The notes: a model not told the origin generated them from the letters alone. DNA of 47,220 nt from Gammaproteobacteria bacterium (GCA_019634245.1 JAHQVR010000254.1:1-47220), one strand, 5' to 3'. Positions 33,850 to 43,282 are shown, numbered from the stretch's first letter. Numbers and translations: made by a program.

Positions 33850-34607
33850 ACCTGCTCCTCCCCTAAATACGCTTCTTTGACTCGTGGGTCCGCTTTCACC
33901 TCTTCGGGTGTTCCCTGACAAATAATCCGACCACCGGCCAATACGGATATACGATCGGCCAAACTAAAGACGACATGCATATCGTGCTCGATGATCACTT
34001 TTGTCATACCACTAGCTTTAATAGTTTTGAGCAATTCGATAGTTGAATTGGTATCCGCACGCGCCATTCCGGCGGTGGGTTCATCAAGTAATAGTAAGCG
34101 AGGATCCTGAGATAACCCCATCGCCAGTTCCAATCGGCGTTTGTCACCGCGAGACATACTCGATGCATCACTTTCCAGTAGATTGCCCAAACCCAGATCT
34201 GTCAGGATACTCGCCGCCTTATCTCGAACTTCTGCTTCACTTTCAAACCGCTTGAACCAGCTCAATTTAAAGCTTCCGTCGCGCTTGGCTAAAATGGGCA
34301 CCATGACATTTTCAAGCAATGTCAGCTCAGGAAATATTTCAGGCGTTTGAAACACCCGTACCACTCCGAGCTGGTTGATTTCGTGTGGCTGTTTACCCGT
34401 CAGATTGGTGCCATCAAACACGACGTGGCCAGAATCTGGTTTGAGTCGTCCAATACAGACGTTCAACAATGTTGATTTCCCTGCGCCATTGGGGCCAATG
34501 ATCGCGTGTGTCTCACCCTCGTGTACAGCCAGATCGATATCACTGAGCGCATGCAAACCGGCAAAACTCTTGTGTACATCGGCGACATGTAAAACCACAT
34601 TCTCCAT
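33846..34607 (-). CDS. livG: Branched-chain amino acid type ABC importer, ATP-binding protein LivG
   Basis: 253 residues from ATG 34607, preceded by GAGGAT; the longer open frame overlaps livM. 'DVHKSFAGLHALSDIDL', Walker A 'GPNGAGKSTLLNVC' near residue 38, Q-loop-region 'VVRVFQTPEIFPELTLLENV', signature 'SMSRGDKRRLELAMGL', where a Ser-Arg-Gly-Asp replaces the common S-G-G-Q, Walker B 'LLLLDEPTAGMA' and switch 'IIEHDMHVVFSLADRI'. Compared with standard LivG the inserted loop between the Q-loop and the signature has the usual length. It partners LivF. The gap to livM is 4 bases. Confidence 0.92.
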   Translation of the reverse strand: MENVVLHVADVHKSFAGLHALSDIDLAVHEGETHAIIGPNGAGKSTLLNVCIGRLKPDSGHVVFDGTNLTGKQPHEINQLGVVRVFQTPEIFPELTLLENVMVPILAKRDGSFKLSWFKRFESEAEVRDKAASILTDLGLGNLLESDASSMSRGDKRRLELAMGLSQDPRLLLLDEPTAGMARADTNSTIELLKTIKASGMTKVIIEHDMHVVFSLADRISVLAGGRIICQGTPEEVKADPRVKEAYLGEEQV

Positions 34608-34611
34608 GGCT

Positions 34612-35751
34612 TTATCCTCGCTCTGCCGCAGCAACCGGCGCAGAGGCCTGCTTAGCTCGACCGGTAAACAAACGCCCTATACGACGCATGCCTTCCATGA
34701 TGCCACCGGGTAAAAAGATAACAACGATCATGAACAACAATCCCAATGTCAAATGCCAGCCCTCACCCACAAACAGACCGGTCACCGACACCAACGCATT
34801 TTCTAACCCATCGGGTAGTGCAGAAAACGCTTGATGCAAAGTTTGATCATTAAACGAGGAAAAGATATTTTCAAAATACTTGATACACATGGCGCCAAGC
34901 ATCGGTCCAACCAACGTGCCAACACCACCGAGTATGGTCATTAGAACTACCTCACCAGAAGCGGTCCATTGCATCCGCTCAGCTCCGGCTAAAGGATCGG
35001 TAACCGCCATGAGACCGCCAGCAAGCCCTGCGTACATGCCCGATATTACAAATGCCCAAATTAGATAAGGACGTGTATTGAATCCTGTGTAGCTCATGCG
35101 CGTTTGATTAGACTTGATCGCCTTGAGCATCATGCCAAATGGAGACCGGGTGATACGCAACGAAATAAAGAAGGCAATGATCAAAACGGTTGCGCAGATG
35201 TAGAACCCTGGCAGGCCGGAGGTTTTTATGCCAAACAAGGTGGTTGAGGGCAAGGCTCCATGCGTGATGCCTATCGCGGTATCAATAATCCGTGGATCGT
35301 GCGCAGAGAGCTGCAAACCGGTTTCACCATTGGTGATCGGTGTAATTACCGAGTAAGCCAGGTTGTAGGACATTTGAGCAAATGCCAGAGTCAGAATCGA
35401 GAAGTAGATCCCTGAGCGACGTAGGCTTATAAACCCAATAATGTAGGCAAATATTCCAGTAATAATGATGGCAAAGAATATCGCCGGAACAATGTTCATC
35501 GTAAATAATTTAAACGACCACACCGCCGTATAGGATCCCACTCCCAGAAAGGCTGCGTGACCGAACGATAGATAGCCAGTGAGTCCAAACAAAATATTAA
35601 AACCAATGGCAAAGATGCCGAATATCGCGAACTTTTGCATTAAGTCCGGATAATTAGCACCAAACGGCGCTAGCCATATCGGCATAGTGAGCACTGCTGC
35701 TACAAAGCAGACAAACAAAATCCAATCAGATCTGTTGGAAGACTTAACCAT
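34612..35751 (-). CDS. livM: Branched-chain amino acid type ABC importer permease LivM
   Basis: 379 residues from ATG 35751, with a GGAGG ribosome site inside the end of livH; TTG at 35757 is also in frame. About ten membrane helices. Marks are '[25 protein letters not shown]' elements near residue 53, '[18 protein letters not shown]' near residue 108, the cytoplasmic loop '[24 protein letters not shown]' elements that dock the ATPases, and '[20 protein letters not shown]' near residue 269. A C-terminal tail of about 30 residues after the last helix is basic. It forms the channel with LivH. Confidence 0.93.
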   Translation of the reverse strand: MVKSSNRSDWILFVCFVAAVLTMPIWLAPFGANYPDLMQKFAIFGIFAIGFNILFGLTGYLSFGHAAFLGVGSYTAVWSFKLFTMNIVPAIFFAIIITGIFAYIIGFISLRRSGIYFSILTLAFAQMSYNLAYSVITPITNGETGLQLSAHDPRIIDTAIGITHGALPSTTLFGIKTSGLPGFYICATVLIIAFFISLRITRSPFGMMLKAIKSNQTRMSYTGFNTRPYLIWAFVISGMYAGLAGGLMAVTDPLAGAERMQWTASGEVVLMTILGGVGTLVGPMLGAMCIKYFENIFSSFNDQTLHQAFSALPDGLENALVSVTGLFVGEGWHLTLGLLFMIVVIFLPGGIMEGMRRIGRLFTGRAKQASAPVAAAERG

Positions 35752-35753
35752 GA

Positions 35754-36770
35754 TCAATCCTCCATGACGCCTTTGCGGCCCATCAGGCCACGAGGCCTAA
35801 CCAGAATAACCACAACAGCGACAAGATAGATAATTACTTCGTCGATGCCGGGGATAATGCTCTTAACCTCATTCATCGAGGCAAATGATTGCAATAACCC
35901 AAGCAGAAAACCAGCGAGCACCGCTCCACCCAAAGAGCCCATACCGCCAACCACAACCACGACAAACGACAGCACCAGAAAATCCATACCCATGTGGTAA
36001 TCCGGAGGCAATATCGGTGTGTACATCACGCCAGCCAAGCCGGCTACCACTGCCGCAATACCGAACACAATGGTAAAGCGCTTCTGAATATCAATACCGA
36101 GTAGTCCCACCGTTTCTCGGTCCTGCATACCGGCGCGCACCACCATACCGAAAGTTGTGAGGTGTAAGAACGCAAACACAGCGCCAATAATGAGCAGTGA
36201 AAAACCGAGATAGATAATCCGCCACCAGGGATAAACCAGGTTGTCGCCCAAACCAAACCAGGAACCGATGTTAGCGCTCTGAGCCACCACCGCCGGAGCA
36301 TCTTGAGGAATGGGATTCGCGCCAAAGTAGTGTTTAACAATCTCCTGGAGAATAATGGCCAGACCGAATGTAACCAGGATTTGTTCAGCATGAGGCCGCT
36401 TGTAGAAGTGGCGAATCAAGCCGCGTTCCATTGTCCAGCCGACTAACAGCATGACTGGAATGGCCACTATGATCGATAACGGCACTGCATAGTCAATCAG
36501 ATACGGCCCGATGACTGGAAATTTTGTTTCGAGAATGGGCACTTCTTTAAACGCTTCAAATAATGTGACCGATTCATCTTTTACTTTGGTGGACATACCA
36601 AACAAAGCATTGATCGAGACGGCACAAAAAGCGCCGATCATAAAGATCGCACCGTGGGCAAAGTTCACGACGCCGAGGGTGCCGAACACCAACGTCAGCC
36701 CGAGCGCGATCAGGGCATATGCGCCACCCTTATCCAACCCATTTAAAACTTGTAATAGAACCGCATCCAC
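35754..36770 (-). CDS. livH: Branched-chain amino acid type ABC importer permease LivH
   Basis: 338 residues from GTG 36770, preceded by GAGGA at good spacing. About eight membrane helices. '[36 protein letters not shown]' elements at the N-terminus and '[23 protein letters not shown]' near residue 210, the coupling loop, are diagnostic. '[22 protein letters not shown]' lies near residue 273. There is a roughly 60-residue insertion after the third helix, with '[17 protein letters not shown]', longer than in E. coli LivH. It follows the binding-protein gene after a 169-base gap with a terminator hairpin, so expression may be lower than that of the binding protein. Confidence 0.92.
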   Translation of the reverse strand: MDAVLLQVLNGLDKGGAYALIALGLTLVFGTLGVVNFAHGAIFMIGAFCAVSINALFGMSTKVKDESVTLFEAFKEVPILETKFPVIGPYLIDYAVPLSIIVAIPVMLLVGWTMERGLIRHFYKRPHAEQILVTFGLAIILQEIVKHYFGANPIPQDAPAVVAQSANIGSWFGLGDNLVYPWWRIIYLGFSLLIIGAVFAFLHLTTFGMVVRAGMQDRETVGLLGIDIQKRFTIVFGIAAVVAGLAGVMYTPILPPDYHMGMDFLVLSFVVVVVGGMGSLGGAVLAGFLLGLLQSFASMNEVKSIIPGIDEVIIYLVAVVVILVRPRGLMGRKGVMED

Positions 36771-36861
36771 GAAAACATCCTCAGCTCTAACTTGGCATTA
36801 GCAATAACAAATAATACGCATTCGCCTAAGCACAGGCTCCGGCGAACATCACGCTTTGTCT

Positions 36862-36900
36862 TGAAAGAAAAAAGGTCGGTCACAGAAACGTGACCGACCT
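36862..36900 (-). terminator. Intra-operon terminator/attenuator between the binding-protein gene and livH
   Basis: Perfect 11-bp stem AGGTCGGTCAC (36873-36883) / GTGACCGACCT (36890-36900), six-base loop, followed on the minus strand by TTTTTTCTTTC. This is the strongest terminator in the window and lies 39 bases past the binding-protein stop. Partial read-through would give more binding protein than membrane complex. Confidence 0.85.
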
Positions 36901-36939
36901 GTACTTCTAGCTTAACAGCTCCATAAATTCCTTTCGGAT

Positions 36940-38304
36940 TTATACACCGTTGTTGCATTCACCCAAAGTACCGCCAGAGAACATTTCATGATCGTGCGGG
37001 TACTCAACCTGAGATCGTGGAGTCACTTCCACAACTTCCAGCAGGTCGAACTGTGAACTTGGGTTGTCTTTACCCTTCACAACCAGAACGTCTTTGAAAC
37101 ACTGGTGATCGTCAGCACGGTATTCGGTCGGACCGTTACCCATACCATCGAACTTGTGTCCTTCCAGAGCCTTAACAACCTGGCAAGGCTCAAAGGTACC
37201 AGCGCGCTCACAAGCATCTGCATAGAGCAGCGCCTGAACATAACAAGTGTGAGCAGCCTGTGAAGGAGGGAAACCATACTCTTGTCCAAAAGACTTAACG
37301 AAGGCCTTACTACCTTCATCCTGCAATGACCAGTGCCAGTTGGTGGAACCGTAAATACCTTTTACGTTATCGCCAGCACCCTGTGCCATGAGTCGTGAAT
37401 ACAATGGAACAATGATCACGAAGTCTTTACCGTTAACCTGCTTGTCTTTAAGACCAAACTGAGTCGCCTGAGTCAACGAGTTGATCATGTCTTTACCGTA
37501 GTGGTTCAAGATCAGAGTATCGGCTCCAGAGTTCAATACCGGTGTGATGTACTGGCTGAAGTCACCAGCACCTACTGGGGTTCTAACCGCAGCATTTGTG
37601 GACCAACCAATGTTTTCAGTAGAAGCCTGGATAGACGCTTCTTGAGTCCAGCCCCAGTTGTAGTTAGCGGTCAGGTGATAAGCATTTCGGTCGGTACCGT
37701 AGGCTTTTTCAAGTACGGGTCCCAGAGCAGCACCAGACATATAGGCGTTAAAGAAGTGGCGGAAGCCATTGGCTTTCCGATCTTTACCCGTGGTGTCATT
37801 AGAATGCGTCAGGCCAGCCATAAAAATAATACCGGCTTCTTGACAAAGACCTTGCACCGCCACGGCAACACCAGAAGACGAACCACCGGTGACCATGACG
37901 ACACCGTCTTTTTCGATCATTCGCTTCGCTGATGCACGAGCAGCGTCAGATTTAGTTTGAGTATCACCTGTTACATACTCAACCTTTTTACCCAGAATAC
38001 CGTTACCCGTCAGAGCGCTCGGCTTGTAGGTGTTCATCATGCCGCCATCGCCTTCACCATTAAGGTGCTTGACCGCTAGCTCATAAGCACGAAGCTCATC
38101 ACCACCTTCTTCTGAGTACGGACCAGATTGAGGAACGTTGAAACCCAACTTTACCGTTCCAGCGTCACCTGGGTTGTTCAGGAAGTCAGCACCATAAGCG
38201 TGACGAGTGAAAAACATGGGAGCGCCAGTAATAGCTGCTCCTGCCGCGCTCGCTTTTAATACTTCGCGACGCGACCAACTGCTTTCGTTGTGTTTCTTTG
38301 TCAT
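36940..38304 (-). CDS. ABC importer substrate-binding protein (branched-chain amino acid type, Tat-exported)
   Basis: 454 residues. N-terminal twin-arginine signal 'SSWSRREVLKASAAGAAITG' followed by 'TRHAYGAD', so the protein should be exported folded through Tat. The mature part starts 'VKLGFNVPQSGPYSEEGG' and continues as a Leu/Ile/Val-binding-protein-like periplasmic fold (Peripla_BP_6): 'MVTGGSSSGVAVAVQGLCQEAG', 'TANYNWGWTQEASIQ', 'PVLNSGADTLILNHYGKD'. It is larger than E. coli LivJ. The ligand cannot be read from the sequence; members of this group bind amino acids, amides or aromatic acids. The ATG has GAGGAG 9 bases upstream. A perfect TATAAT lies about 190 bases upstream. Confidence 0.9.
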   Translation of the reverse strand: MTKKHNESSWSRREVLKASAAGAAITGAPMFFTRHAYGADFLNNPGDAGTVKLGFNVPQSGPYSEEGGDELRAYELAVKHLNGEGDGGMMNTYKPSALTGNGILGKKVEYVTGDTQTKSDAARASAKRMIEKDGVVMVTGGSSSGVAVAVQGLCQEAGIIFMAGLTHSNDTTGKDRKANGFRHFFNAYMSGAALGPVLEKAYGTDRNAYHLTANYNWGWTQEASIQASTENIGWSTNAAVRTPVGAGDFSQYITPVLNSGADTLILNHYGKDMINSLTQATQFGLKDKQVNGKDFVIIVPLYSRLMAQGAGDNVKGIYGSTNWHWSLQDEGSKAFVKSFGQEYGFPPSQAAHTCYVQALLYADACERAGTFEPCQVVKALEGHKFDGMGNGPTEYRADDHQCFKDVLVVKGKDNPSSQFDLLEVVEVTPRSQVEYPHDHEMFSGGTLGECNNGV

Positions 38305-38631
38305 TAATCAATTCTCCTCGAGGTGTAAGCCATCGCACCGATGGCCATTACTTTCCAGTCATTAAGGCCGATATCGAGCCTGTTCGGGCGTTCGAAAAAT
38401 TCGTCAGACTTGTTGCGAGGCTTGCAGGTGATCACTTAGGGTGCACACCGTGTTTGGCTCAGCCCAACCCGTTATCCAGACGCTAGGGGGATTATAGGGA
38501 AAGGTCTACACGGCCACGAATTTTAGTTTTTCTTTAAATATCAACCGCTTGAATTTAACCCCTTCGGCCATCATCGCTTGATTATTGAACTGCAGGATCA
38601 AGTGTTACGAAAGGTAACGTCTGACCGGGAC
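38305..38631 (-). other. Gene-free stretch between the engB end and the binding-protein start
   Basis: No convincing open frame. It holds the leader of the binding-protein gene with a ribosome site and a small hairpin CCATCG-CAC-CGATGG (38330-38344) just before it. The likely promoter has a TATAAT at 38491-38496. The engB side has a hairpin GTTAC-GAAAG-GTAAC (38604-38618) without a T run. No sign of a small RNA could be confirmed by eye. Confidence 0.5.
38491..38496 (-). promoter_or_regulatory. Candidate -10 box of the binding-protein gene
   Basis: A perfect TATAAT on the minus strand. The 16-18 bases upstream do not lead to a good -35 hexamer (TCGTGG at a 17-base spacing), so an activator might be needed. 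Predicted leader of about 180 bases. Confidence 0.4.
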
Positions 38632-39234
38632 TCATGCTGGTGCACCCAACAGCCATTCATCGAGCACGCCATGAGCATCATCAATCCCTTGAGCTTTCAG
38701 AGCTGAAAAATCTTGTAGTGTGGCTTCAACGCCTTCGCGCTCCAGCGTAGCCCGAACCGATTCGAGCGTCTTGGCAATAGCGCTTTTGCCCAATTTGTCC
38801 GATTTGGTCAGCAGTACGTGAAGCTCTGCTGCGCCCTGTTGCTGCATTTCAATCAAAGTCCAATCGTTATCGCTCAGCGGATGCCGGATGTCCATCACCA
38901 GTACGATACCTTTGAGCGGCTCCCGCCGTTGCAGGTAACTCCCCAACGCCGCCTGCCACGCTTTTTGCTTGGTTTTAGACACTTGAGCGTAGCCATAGCC
39001 TGGTAAATCGACCAAGAAACGATCCTCACCGAGGGTAAAGTAATTCAACAATTGGGTCCGACCCGGGGTTTTACTGGTTCGAGCCAGCTTTTTATTTCTA
39101 GTGATCGTGTTTAAGGCACTGGACTTACCCGCATTTGAGCGCCCGGCGAAGGCCACTTCGGCTACCGAATTTGGACACGCCCGAAGTTCCGTAGCACTGG
39201 TGTGGTATTGCGCTTTGAAATACATAGGATTCAT
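38632..39234 (-). CDS. engB: Ribosome biogenesis GTPase EngB (YsxC/YihA)
   Basis: 200 residues, typical for the family. P-loop 'FAGRSNAGKSSALNTI' near residue 30, switch I 'TSKTPGRTQLLNYF' near residue 54, G3 'FLVDLPGYGYAQV' near residue 73, G4 'LLTKSDKL' near residue 136 and G5 'FSALKAQGI' near residue 175. Essential GTPase for assembly of the large ribosomal subunit. The divergent partner is cytochrome c4, as in Pseudomonas and other gammaproteobacteria. The ATG is followed by a second in-frame ATG three codons later. Confidence 0.95.
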   Translation of the reverse strand: MNPMYFKAQYHTSATELRACPNSVAEVAFAGRSNAGKSSALNTITRNKKLARTSKTPGRTQLLNYFTLGEDRFLVDLPGYGYAQVSKTKQKAWQAALGSYLQRREPLKGIVLVMDIRHPLSDNDWTLIEMQQQGAAELHVLLTKSDKLGKSAIAKTLESVRATLEREGVEATLQDFSALKAQGIDDAHGVLDEWLLGAPA

Positions 39235-39436
39235 GGTTAGAAATTTTACCGATGGCGAATACTGAAGCAGCCAAAAAACGGACGAAAGTAGCCCATTCGT
39301 GGATAATTCGGACTACGATTGAACTTGATCTTGAAACATCGAGTCTACAGCTTTAAGCGGGCGGTCCTTCACTGGCTCCCTGCTATAGAAAGCAGCGACT
39401 CCATCCAACACAATAGTCAACACTTTAGGAACGAGA

Positions 39437-40048
39437 GTGAAACAGCAAATCATTCATCTATTCGTGCTCGTCATGGCAGTAGCGATTGCGCCGGCCTCCC
39501 ATGCCGCAGACGCTGACGCGGGCAAAGCAAAATCGGCCACCTGTGCAGCCTGCCATGGTGCCGACGGGAAAGCCATCATTCCAGCCTACCCAAATCTCGC
39601 TGGCCAGCACGCTGGTTACACCGCTAAGCAGCTGATGAACTTCCGCGACGGTGACCGGGTTAACCCGGTGATGTCCCCCATGGCCGCTGGCTTGAGTGAT
39701 GAAGATATCGCTGACTTGGCGGCTTACTACGAAAGCCTTCCTGCGATTCCAGGGGTGGCTGATGAATCTGCTGAATTACAAAAAGGCGCAGACATTTTTC
39801 AAGGCGGTATTGCCGGCACAGGCATACCGGCTTGCAGTGGCTGCCATGCACCGAACGGCAGCGGCAATCCTGCGGCAAATTTTCCAGCACTTAGCGGTCA
39901 GGATGCAGGCTATTTAGAAGCCCAATTGAAAGCGTTTAGAGCAGGCGAGCGTCAAAACGATCCTGGCTCGATGATGCGCTCATTGGCCAAACGCATGACA
40001 GACGATGAAATAGCAGCATTGGCTAACTACATCGCTGGATTACATTAA
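39437..40048 (+). CDS. Cytochrome c4 (dihaem)
   Basis: 203 residues from GTG 39437, with AGGA 8 bases upstream. A signal peptide ends at 'APASHAA'. Two class I cytochrome domains have haem motifs C36-A-A-C-H40 and C133-S-G-C-H137, with likely Met ligands in 'PVMSPMAAGL' and 'PGSMMRSL'. 'YPNLAGQHAGY' and 'FPALSGQDAGY' show the internal repeat. The periplasmic dihaem protein feeds electrons to terminal oxidases. Its place between engB and dsbA is conserved in gammaproteobacteria; DsbA and haem insertion both act in the periplasm. Confidence 0.94.
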   Translation: MKQQIIHLFVLVMAVAIAPASHAADADAGKAKSATCAACHGADGKAIIPAYPNLAGQHAGYTAKQLMNFRDGDRVNPVMSPMAAGLSDEDIADLAAYYESLPAIPGVADESAELQKGADIFQGGIAGTGIPACSGCHAPNGSGNPAANFPALSGQDAGYLEAQLKAFRAGERQNDPGSMMRSLAKRMTDDEIAALANYIAGLH

Positions 40049-40191
40049 TTTTAGGTGCAAGCGTCCTCTAGCCGGTTGGCTCGGCATGCGGATTGCGTGA
40101 TTCGAGGTTTCGATCTCAGAAATCCAGACCTAACTTGAACTTAAAACACTATAGATCGACCAATGGTGTGACACATACCTTCGGAGTACAC

Positions 40192-40851
40192 ATGAATTTT
40201 TCAGCCACTCTACCTTCTCGATTGCGGAATCGTGGACTATCCATGGGGCTTCTACTCGTTGCCCTGATGATGGGTTCTACCACTGCCGCCGCCCAGGGCT
40301 ACGATCTTATCGATCCGCCGCAGAATACGAGTACACCCGATAAAGTCGAAGTGATTGAGTTCTTCTGGCTGGGCTGCCCGCATTGCTACGCCTTCGAGCC
40401 GACGATCTTAAAATGGGAAAAAGACAAACCGGACTATGTCAGTTTTAGCCGAGAAGCTCCTCCACTGAATCCCAGTTGGGAAACGCACTCTCGTTCTTTT
40501 TATGCTGCCCAACTCCTGGGTAAAGAGCACGAGTTTGTCGATGCGATGTTTGATGCCATTCATGAACAACGAAAAAACATGCGAAAACCCAAAGACATCG
40601 CCAAGCTAGCTGAAACGCTCGGTATGGATCCTGATAAATTCCTGAAAACGATGAAGTCGTTTGCGGTCGAAACCAAAATGCGCAGAGCGATTCAGTTAGC
40701 GAAAGGTGCCGGGCTAACGGGCGTACCCGCAGTTATGATCAATGGTAAATACCGAACCTCAGCCAGCAAAGCTGGGGGTTACCCTGCGGTCATCGATGTT
40801 ATCAATGAACGCAGCGAATTTGAAAAAGAAGAAATGGGTTTGGCCAACTAA
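40192..40851 (+). CDS. dsbA: Thiol:disulfide interchange protein DsbA
   Basis: 219 residues from ATG 40192, preceded by CGGAG; the frame opens about 33 codons earlier without a start signal. Signal peptide to 'GSTTAAAQG'. Thioredoxin fold with active site C62-P-H-C65 in 'FFWLGCPHCYAFEP', helical insertion, and cis-Pro loop 'GLTGVPAVMINGKYR' near residue 180. It introduces disulfide bonds into periplasmic proteins. It follows cytochrome c4 after 143 bases and ends at a strong bidirectional terminator. Confidence 0.95.
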   Translation: MNFSATLPSRLRNRGLSMGLLLVALMMGSTTAAAQGYDLIDPPQNTSTPDKVEVIEFFWLGCPHCYAFEPTILKWEKDKPDYVSFSREAPPLNPSWETHSRSFYAAQLLGKEHEFVDAMFDAIHEQRKNMRKPKDIAKLAETLGMDPDKFLKTMKSFAVETKMRRAIQLAKGAGLTGVPAVMINGKYRTSASKAGGYPAVIDVINERSEFEKEEMGLAN

Positions 40852-40888
40852 TAAATCAGCGCAACGTTTAAATTTTCAAAAAACAACC

Positions 40889-40922
40889 AAAAGCCCCACA
40901 GTGACCTGTGGGGCTTTTTTTT
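40889..40922 (+). terminator. Bidirectional terminator between dsbA and the convergent secreted-protein gene
   Basis: A 13-bp stem AAAAGCCCCACAG (40889-40901) / CTGTGGGGCTTTT (40906-40918) with loop TGAC and a following T run. The A run on the other side gives T on the minus strand, so it can end both dsbA and the gene at 40921-41526. Confidence 0.9.
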
Positions 40923-41526
40923 ATTGCTTTAAGGCGTCATCGATTTCCGCAATTGGAAAAATCCGCAAGAATTCCAAAGTTTCATCACGAGAAACCGTGG
41001 ATGATTCAACGTTCATCATGCCACCGCTTTTTAACTGAACCATAAAAGCGCTGTTACTCCCTTCTGAAGAATCGATCACCGTACGTTTCTGCACCCGGAT
41101 TTTTTTCCCCCCACCAGCACCGCCAAGACCCATTCCCAATTGCGCCAACGCAGCCAGACCGCTCGCACCTGCACCGGAACCACCGGCCATTAAGGAGATC
41201 TTGATGGAGTTATTTTCTTTTTGATAAGTTCGTTCAATCATGTTCATTCCCAACATGCTTTCGTTGCTCACCTCGCCACCCACAAAGCCCTCTACTTCAT
41301 CTGGGAATACCGCAAGAGTTTGTGCCTGCTTGATTTGTTTTAAGCCTTCGACACACCAACTCGCTTCTTCTAAAGCGCCATCGTAATCTTGGTCTTCCTG
41401 CATCAAGCGAGCAGCTTCGATACAAGCAGCTGCAGCCTCATCAACATCAACATCTTGTGCCATCGCACTAAACAGTACACACATACTGAGAAACGATGAC
41501 AAGCCAATGCGTTGGATTAACCTCAT
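40921..41526 (-). CDS. Secreted protein of unknown function
   Basis: 201 residues. A signal peptide 'LSSFLSMCVLFSAMAQD' precedes a helical acidic part with two Cys ('AAACIEAARLM', 'EASWCVEGLKQ'), 19 residues of which look like half a tetratricopeptide-like pair. Then a segment 'VEGFVGGEVSNESMLGMNMIERTYQ' leads to 'NSIKISLMAGGSGAGASGLAALAQLGMGLGGAGGGKKIRVQ', a Gly-rich stretch, and a beta-rich end. The last 60 residues ('VDSSEGSNSAFMVQLKSG'-like) may be a small domain. I recognise no named family. It converges with dsbA through the shared terminator. Confidence 0.7.
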   Translation of the reverse strand: MRLIQRIGLSSFLSMCVLFSAMAQDVDVDEAAAACIEAARLMQEDQDYDGALEEASWCVEGLKQIKQAQTLAVFPDEVEGFVGGEVSNESMLGMNMIERTYQKENNSIKISLMAGGSGAGASGLAALAQLGMGLGGAGGGKKIRVQKRTVIDSSEGSNSAFMVQLKSGGMMNVESSTVSRDETLEFLRIFPIAEIDDALKQ

Positions 41527-41588
41527 TTTATTGCGCTCCTAAACAGGGATTATTGAGAAACAATCAGTAGCAGAAATTTACAACCGGC

Positions 41589-42227
41589 CTATACAGTCAG
41601 AGTAATGGCCGAATTGGCAATCCTGTAGCCTTTGTCCATACTGCTGGCATTAACGAAAGCGACATCATGTTGCAGCTGTTGCCCATAGCCTTCGTGTATA
41701 TGGCCAAATATATGAAACCGTGGACTGATCCTTTTGATGGTTTCCAACAGACTAGGACAGCCGGTGTGCTCCAATGTCACTTCATCACGCTCTACCTGAT
41801 CCAGAATACCGTATGCAGGCCCATGAGTAACTAACACTTTCGTATCGTCAGGGATTTTTCGCCAATGCCGTTCGATATCTTCGCCCGGATCGCGCATGAA
41901 AGACCAATTATAAAAACGGGGCGTGATTGGTGAGCCCCAAAATGTGACACCGTCGATCACACAACCACTGTCGTTTAGATACTGAACACCAGATTCCAGG
42001 GCTGATTGCTCAACACTGTTGGGGTCCTCTTCGAGAAACGTGTCATGGTTACCCGCAATGAAGAGCTTGTAGGGATGAGGTTGCTCTGAGAACCATGACA
42101 AAAAGGTCTTATAGTCTTGTTCAGATCCATGCGCGGTAACATCTCCGGCATGAACTAATACATCACCTGCTGGCAACCTTACTGCTTCATGATCCCCATG
42201 AGTATCACTGATACAAACAATCCGCAA
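41589..42227 (-). CDS. Metallophosphoesterase, MPPED-like
   Basis: 212 residues from a TTG start with GGGGAG upstream. Calcineurin-type metal site: 'VCISDTHGDH', 'VLVHAGDVTAHG', 'FIAGNHDTFLEED', 'VLVTHGPAYGILD' and 'HIFGHIHEGYGQ'. The compact size and 'GPAYGILD' with 'GCPSLLETI' are like the MPPED1/2 (239AB) type of phosphodiesterase. It follows the outer-membrane barrel gene after a gap of 26 bases, in a run hisC-barrel-phosphoesterase. The substrate is unknown; members hydrolyse cyclic nucleotides in vitro. Confidence 0.85.
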   Translation of the reverse strand: MRIVCISDTHGDHEAVRLPAGDVLVHAGDVTAHGSEQDYKTFLSWFSEQPHPYKLFIAGNHDTFLEEDPNSVEQSALESGVQYLNDSGCVIDGVTFWGSPITPRFYNWSFMRDPGEDIERHWRKIPDDTKVLVTHGPAYGILDQVERDEVTLEHTGCPSLLETIKRISPRFHIFGHIHEGYGQQLQHDVAFVNASSMDKGYRIANSAITLTV

Positions 42228-42253
42228 AAAAATACTCCCCAGCGCCGGATACG

Positions 42254-43282
42254 CTACCCAGTATCACCAATAACAAATTCAACCCTGATGAGCCCGCCAT
42301 AGGCTTTTTTGTAACCGTTAATGGATGGCCAGGATACGCTAGGCCAAATCTCGTAGTAGAAATAGGGTCGCCAAACGTTCTGACGCAAGCGTAAGCGCAA
42401 CTCAGAACCGTGATAACGATCGGTCGCATCCTCGTTCAGAGCTGTCGAATATTCAAAAATCGCCTCACCGGCCAACGCTGTGCGAGGGTTAATCTGTCCG
42501 TACAGCCCTAATGTCTCACTGATAGCCGCACCTTTTCTACCCTTACGCCAATTAAAGTTCGTCGATGTGCGGAAAAATACCTTTTCACTGCCGAACCAGG
42601 GTTTACGAAGATCAAACCGCAATCGATTCTCATAGCCAGATGACGAGTAGTAAAAAAGATTATTTGTCAGGTTGCTATGCCAGCCAGACTCAGTCGTTGA
42701 TTTCCACGATGAGTTAATCCTGCCAAAGGCTTGTCCTTTGTCATCACGAATCCGAGCACCCACATCAAAGTTCAAGCTACCCGACGTGCGAGCAGAGCGT
42801 ATAAAGCGCAACGCGAACGACACATCCTGGTCGTCCCGGGCGTTAGCATTGGCCGTTCCAGCGCGGCTGGGATCGCTAGAGGAGGCATCTTCATCCTCGG
42901 TACTGAGAAGCAAACGAAATCGTTGCTCGGATCTGGGCAACACTAGACGCAGCTTGACTGTACCGCGAATTTTTGTATCTTCAGCGCCCGGCTGTACGGC
43001 ATCGATACGCAGCCGGGCCCAACTCTGGTTAATCCCGGATACGGATTGATCGCCACCGAAGAAATCATCGACCTGTAGCACCCAATTGTTGAATCGGTCA
43101 GTAGCCGACTGTTGTGCAGAATCCACAAATGACCCGACATTGGTAAAGATACTGGATTCATCGTCCTCTGATGCTGACTCTTGCGCTAAGGCGGGGTGCG
43201 GAAGAGCCAGAACCACTATTGCCAGTATTTGACGGCCCAACAAACAAACCAAACCCCAGGCTTGTTCGATGACTCTATTCAT
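42254..43282 (-). CDS. Predicted outer-membrane beta-barrel protein of unknown function
   Basis: About 342 residues from ATG 43282, with GGTGA six bases upstream; ATG codons at 43291 and 43306 are also in frame. The start lies inside the end of hisC. Signal peptide 'ILAIVVLALPHPALAQE', then an Asp/Ser-rich helical segment and 'FNNWVLQVDDFFGG', followed by many amphipathic strands with aromatic girdles ('WHSNLTNNLFYYSSSGYENRLRFDLRKPWFG' elements, 'VWRPYFYYEIWPSVSW'). The end 'GLIRVEFVIGDTG' is not a terminal Phe barrel. No family recognised. An outer-membrane location is inferred from the strand pattern. Confidence 0.7.
   Translation of the reverse strand: MNRVIEQAWGLVCLLGRQILAIVVLALPHPALAQESASEDDESSIFTNVGSFVDSAQQSATDRFNNWVLQVDDFFGGDQSVSGINQSWARLRIDAVQPGAEDTKIRGTVKLRLVLPRSEQRFRLLLSTEDEDASSSDPSRAGTANANARDDQDVSFALRFIRSARTSGSLNFDVGARIRDDKGQAFGRINSSWKSTTESGWHSNLTNNLFYYSSSGYENRLRFDLRKPWFGSEKVFFRTSTNFNWRKGRKGAAISETLGLYGQINPRTALAGEAIFEYSTALNEDATDRYHGSELRLRLRQNVWRPYFYYEIWPSVSWPSINGYKKAYGGLIRVEFVIGDTG

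Noticed and set aside
33109..38304. The importer as a urea transporter (UrtABCDE), to go with urea from purine breakdown.
   Set aside because: It lies 30 kb from the purine genes with no urease, and the ATPase and permease motifs are those of generic Liv proteins; the ligand cannot be decided.
38604..38618. Hairpin GTTAC-GAAAG-GTAAC downstream of engB as a terminator.
   Set aside because: The stem is only five base pairs and has no T run on either strand.
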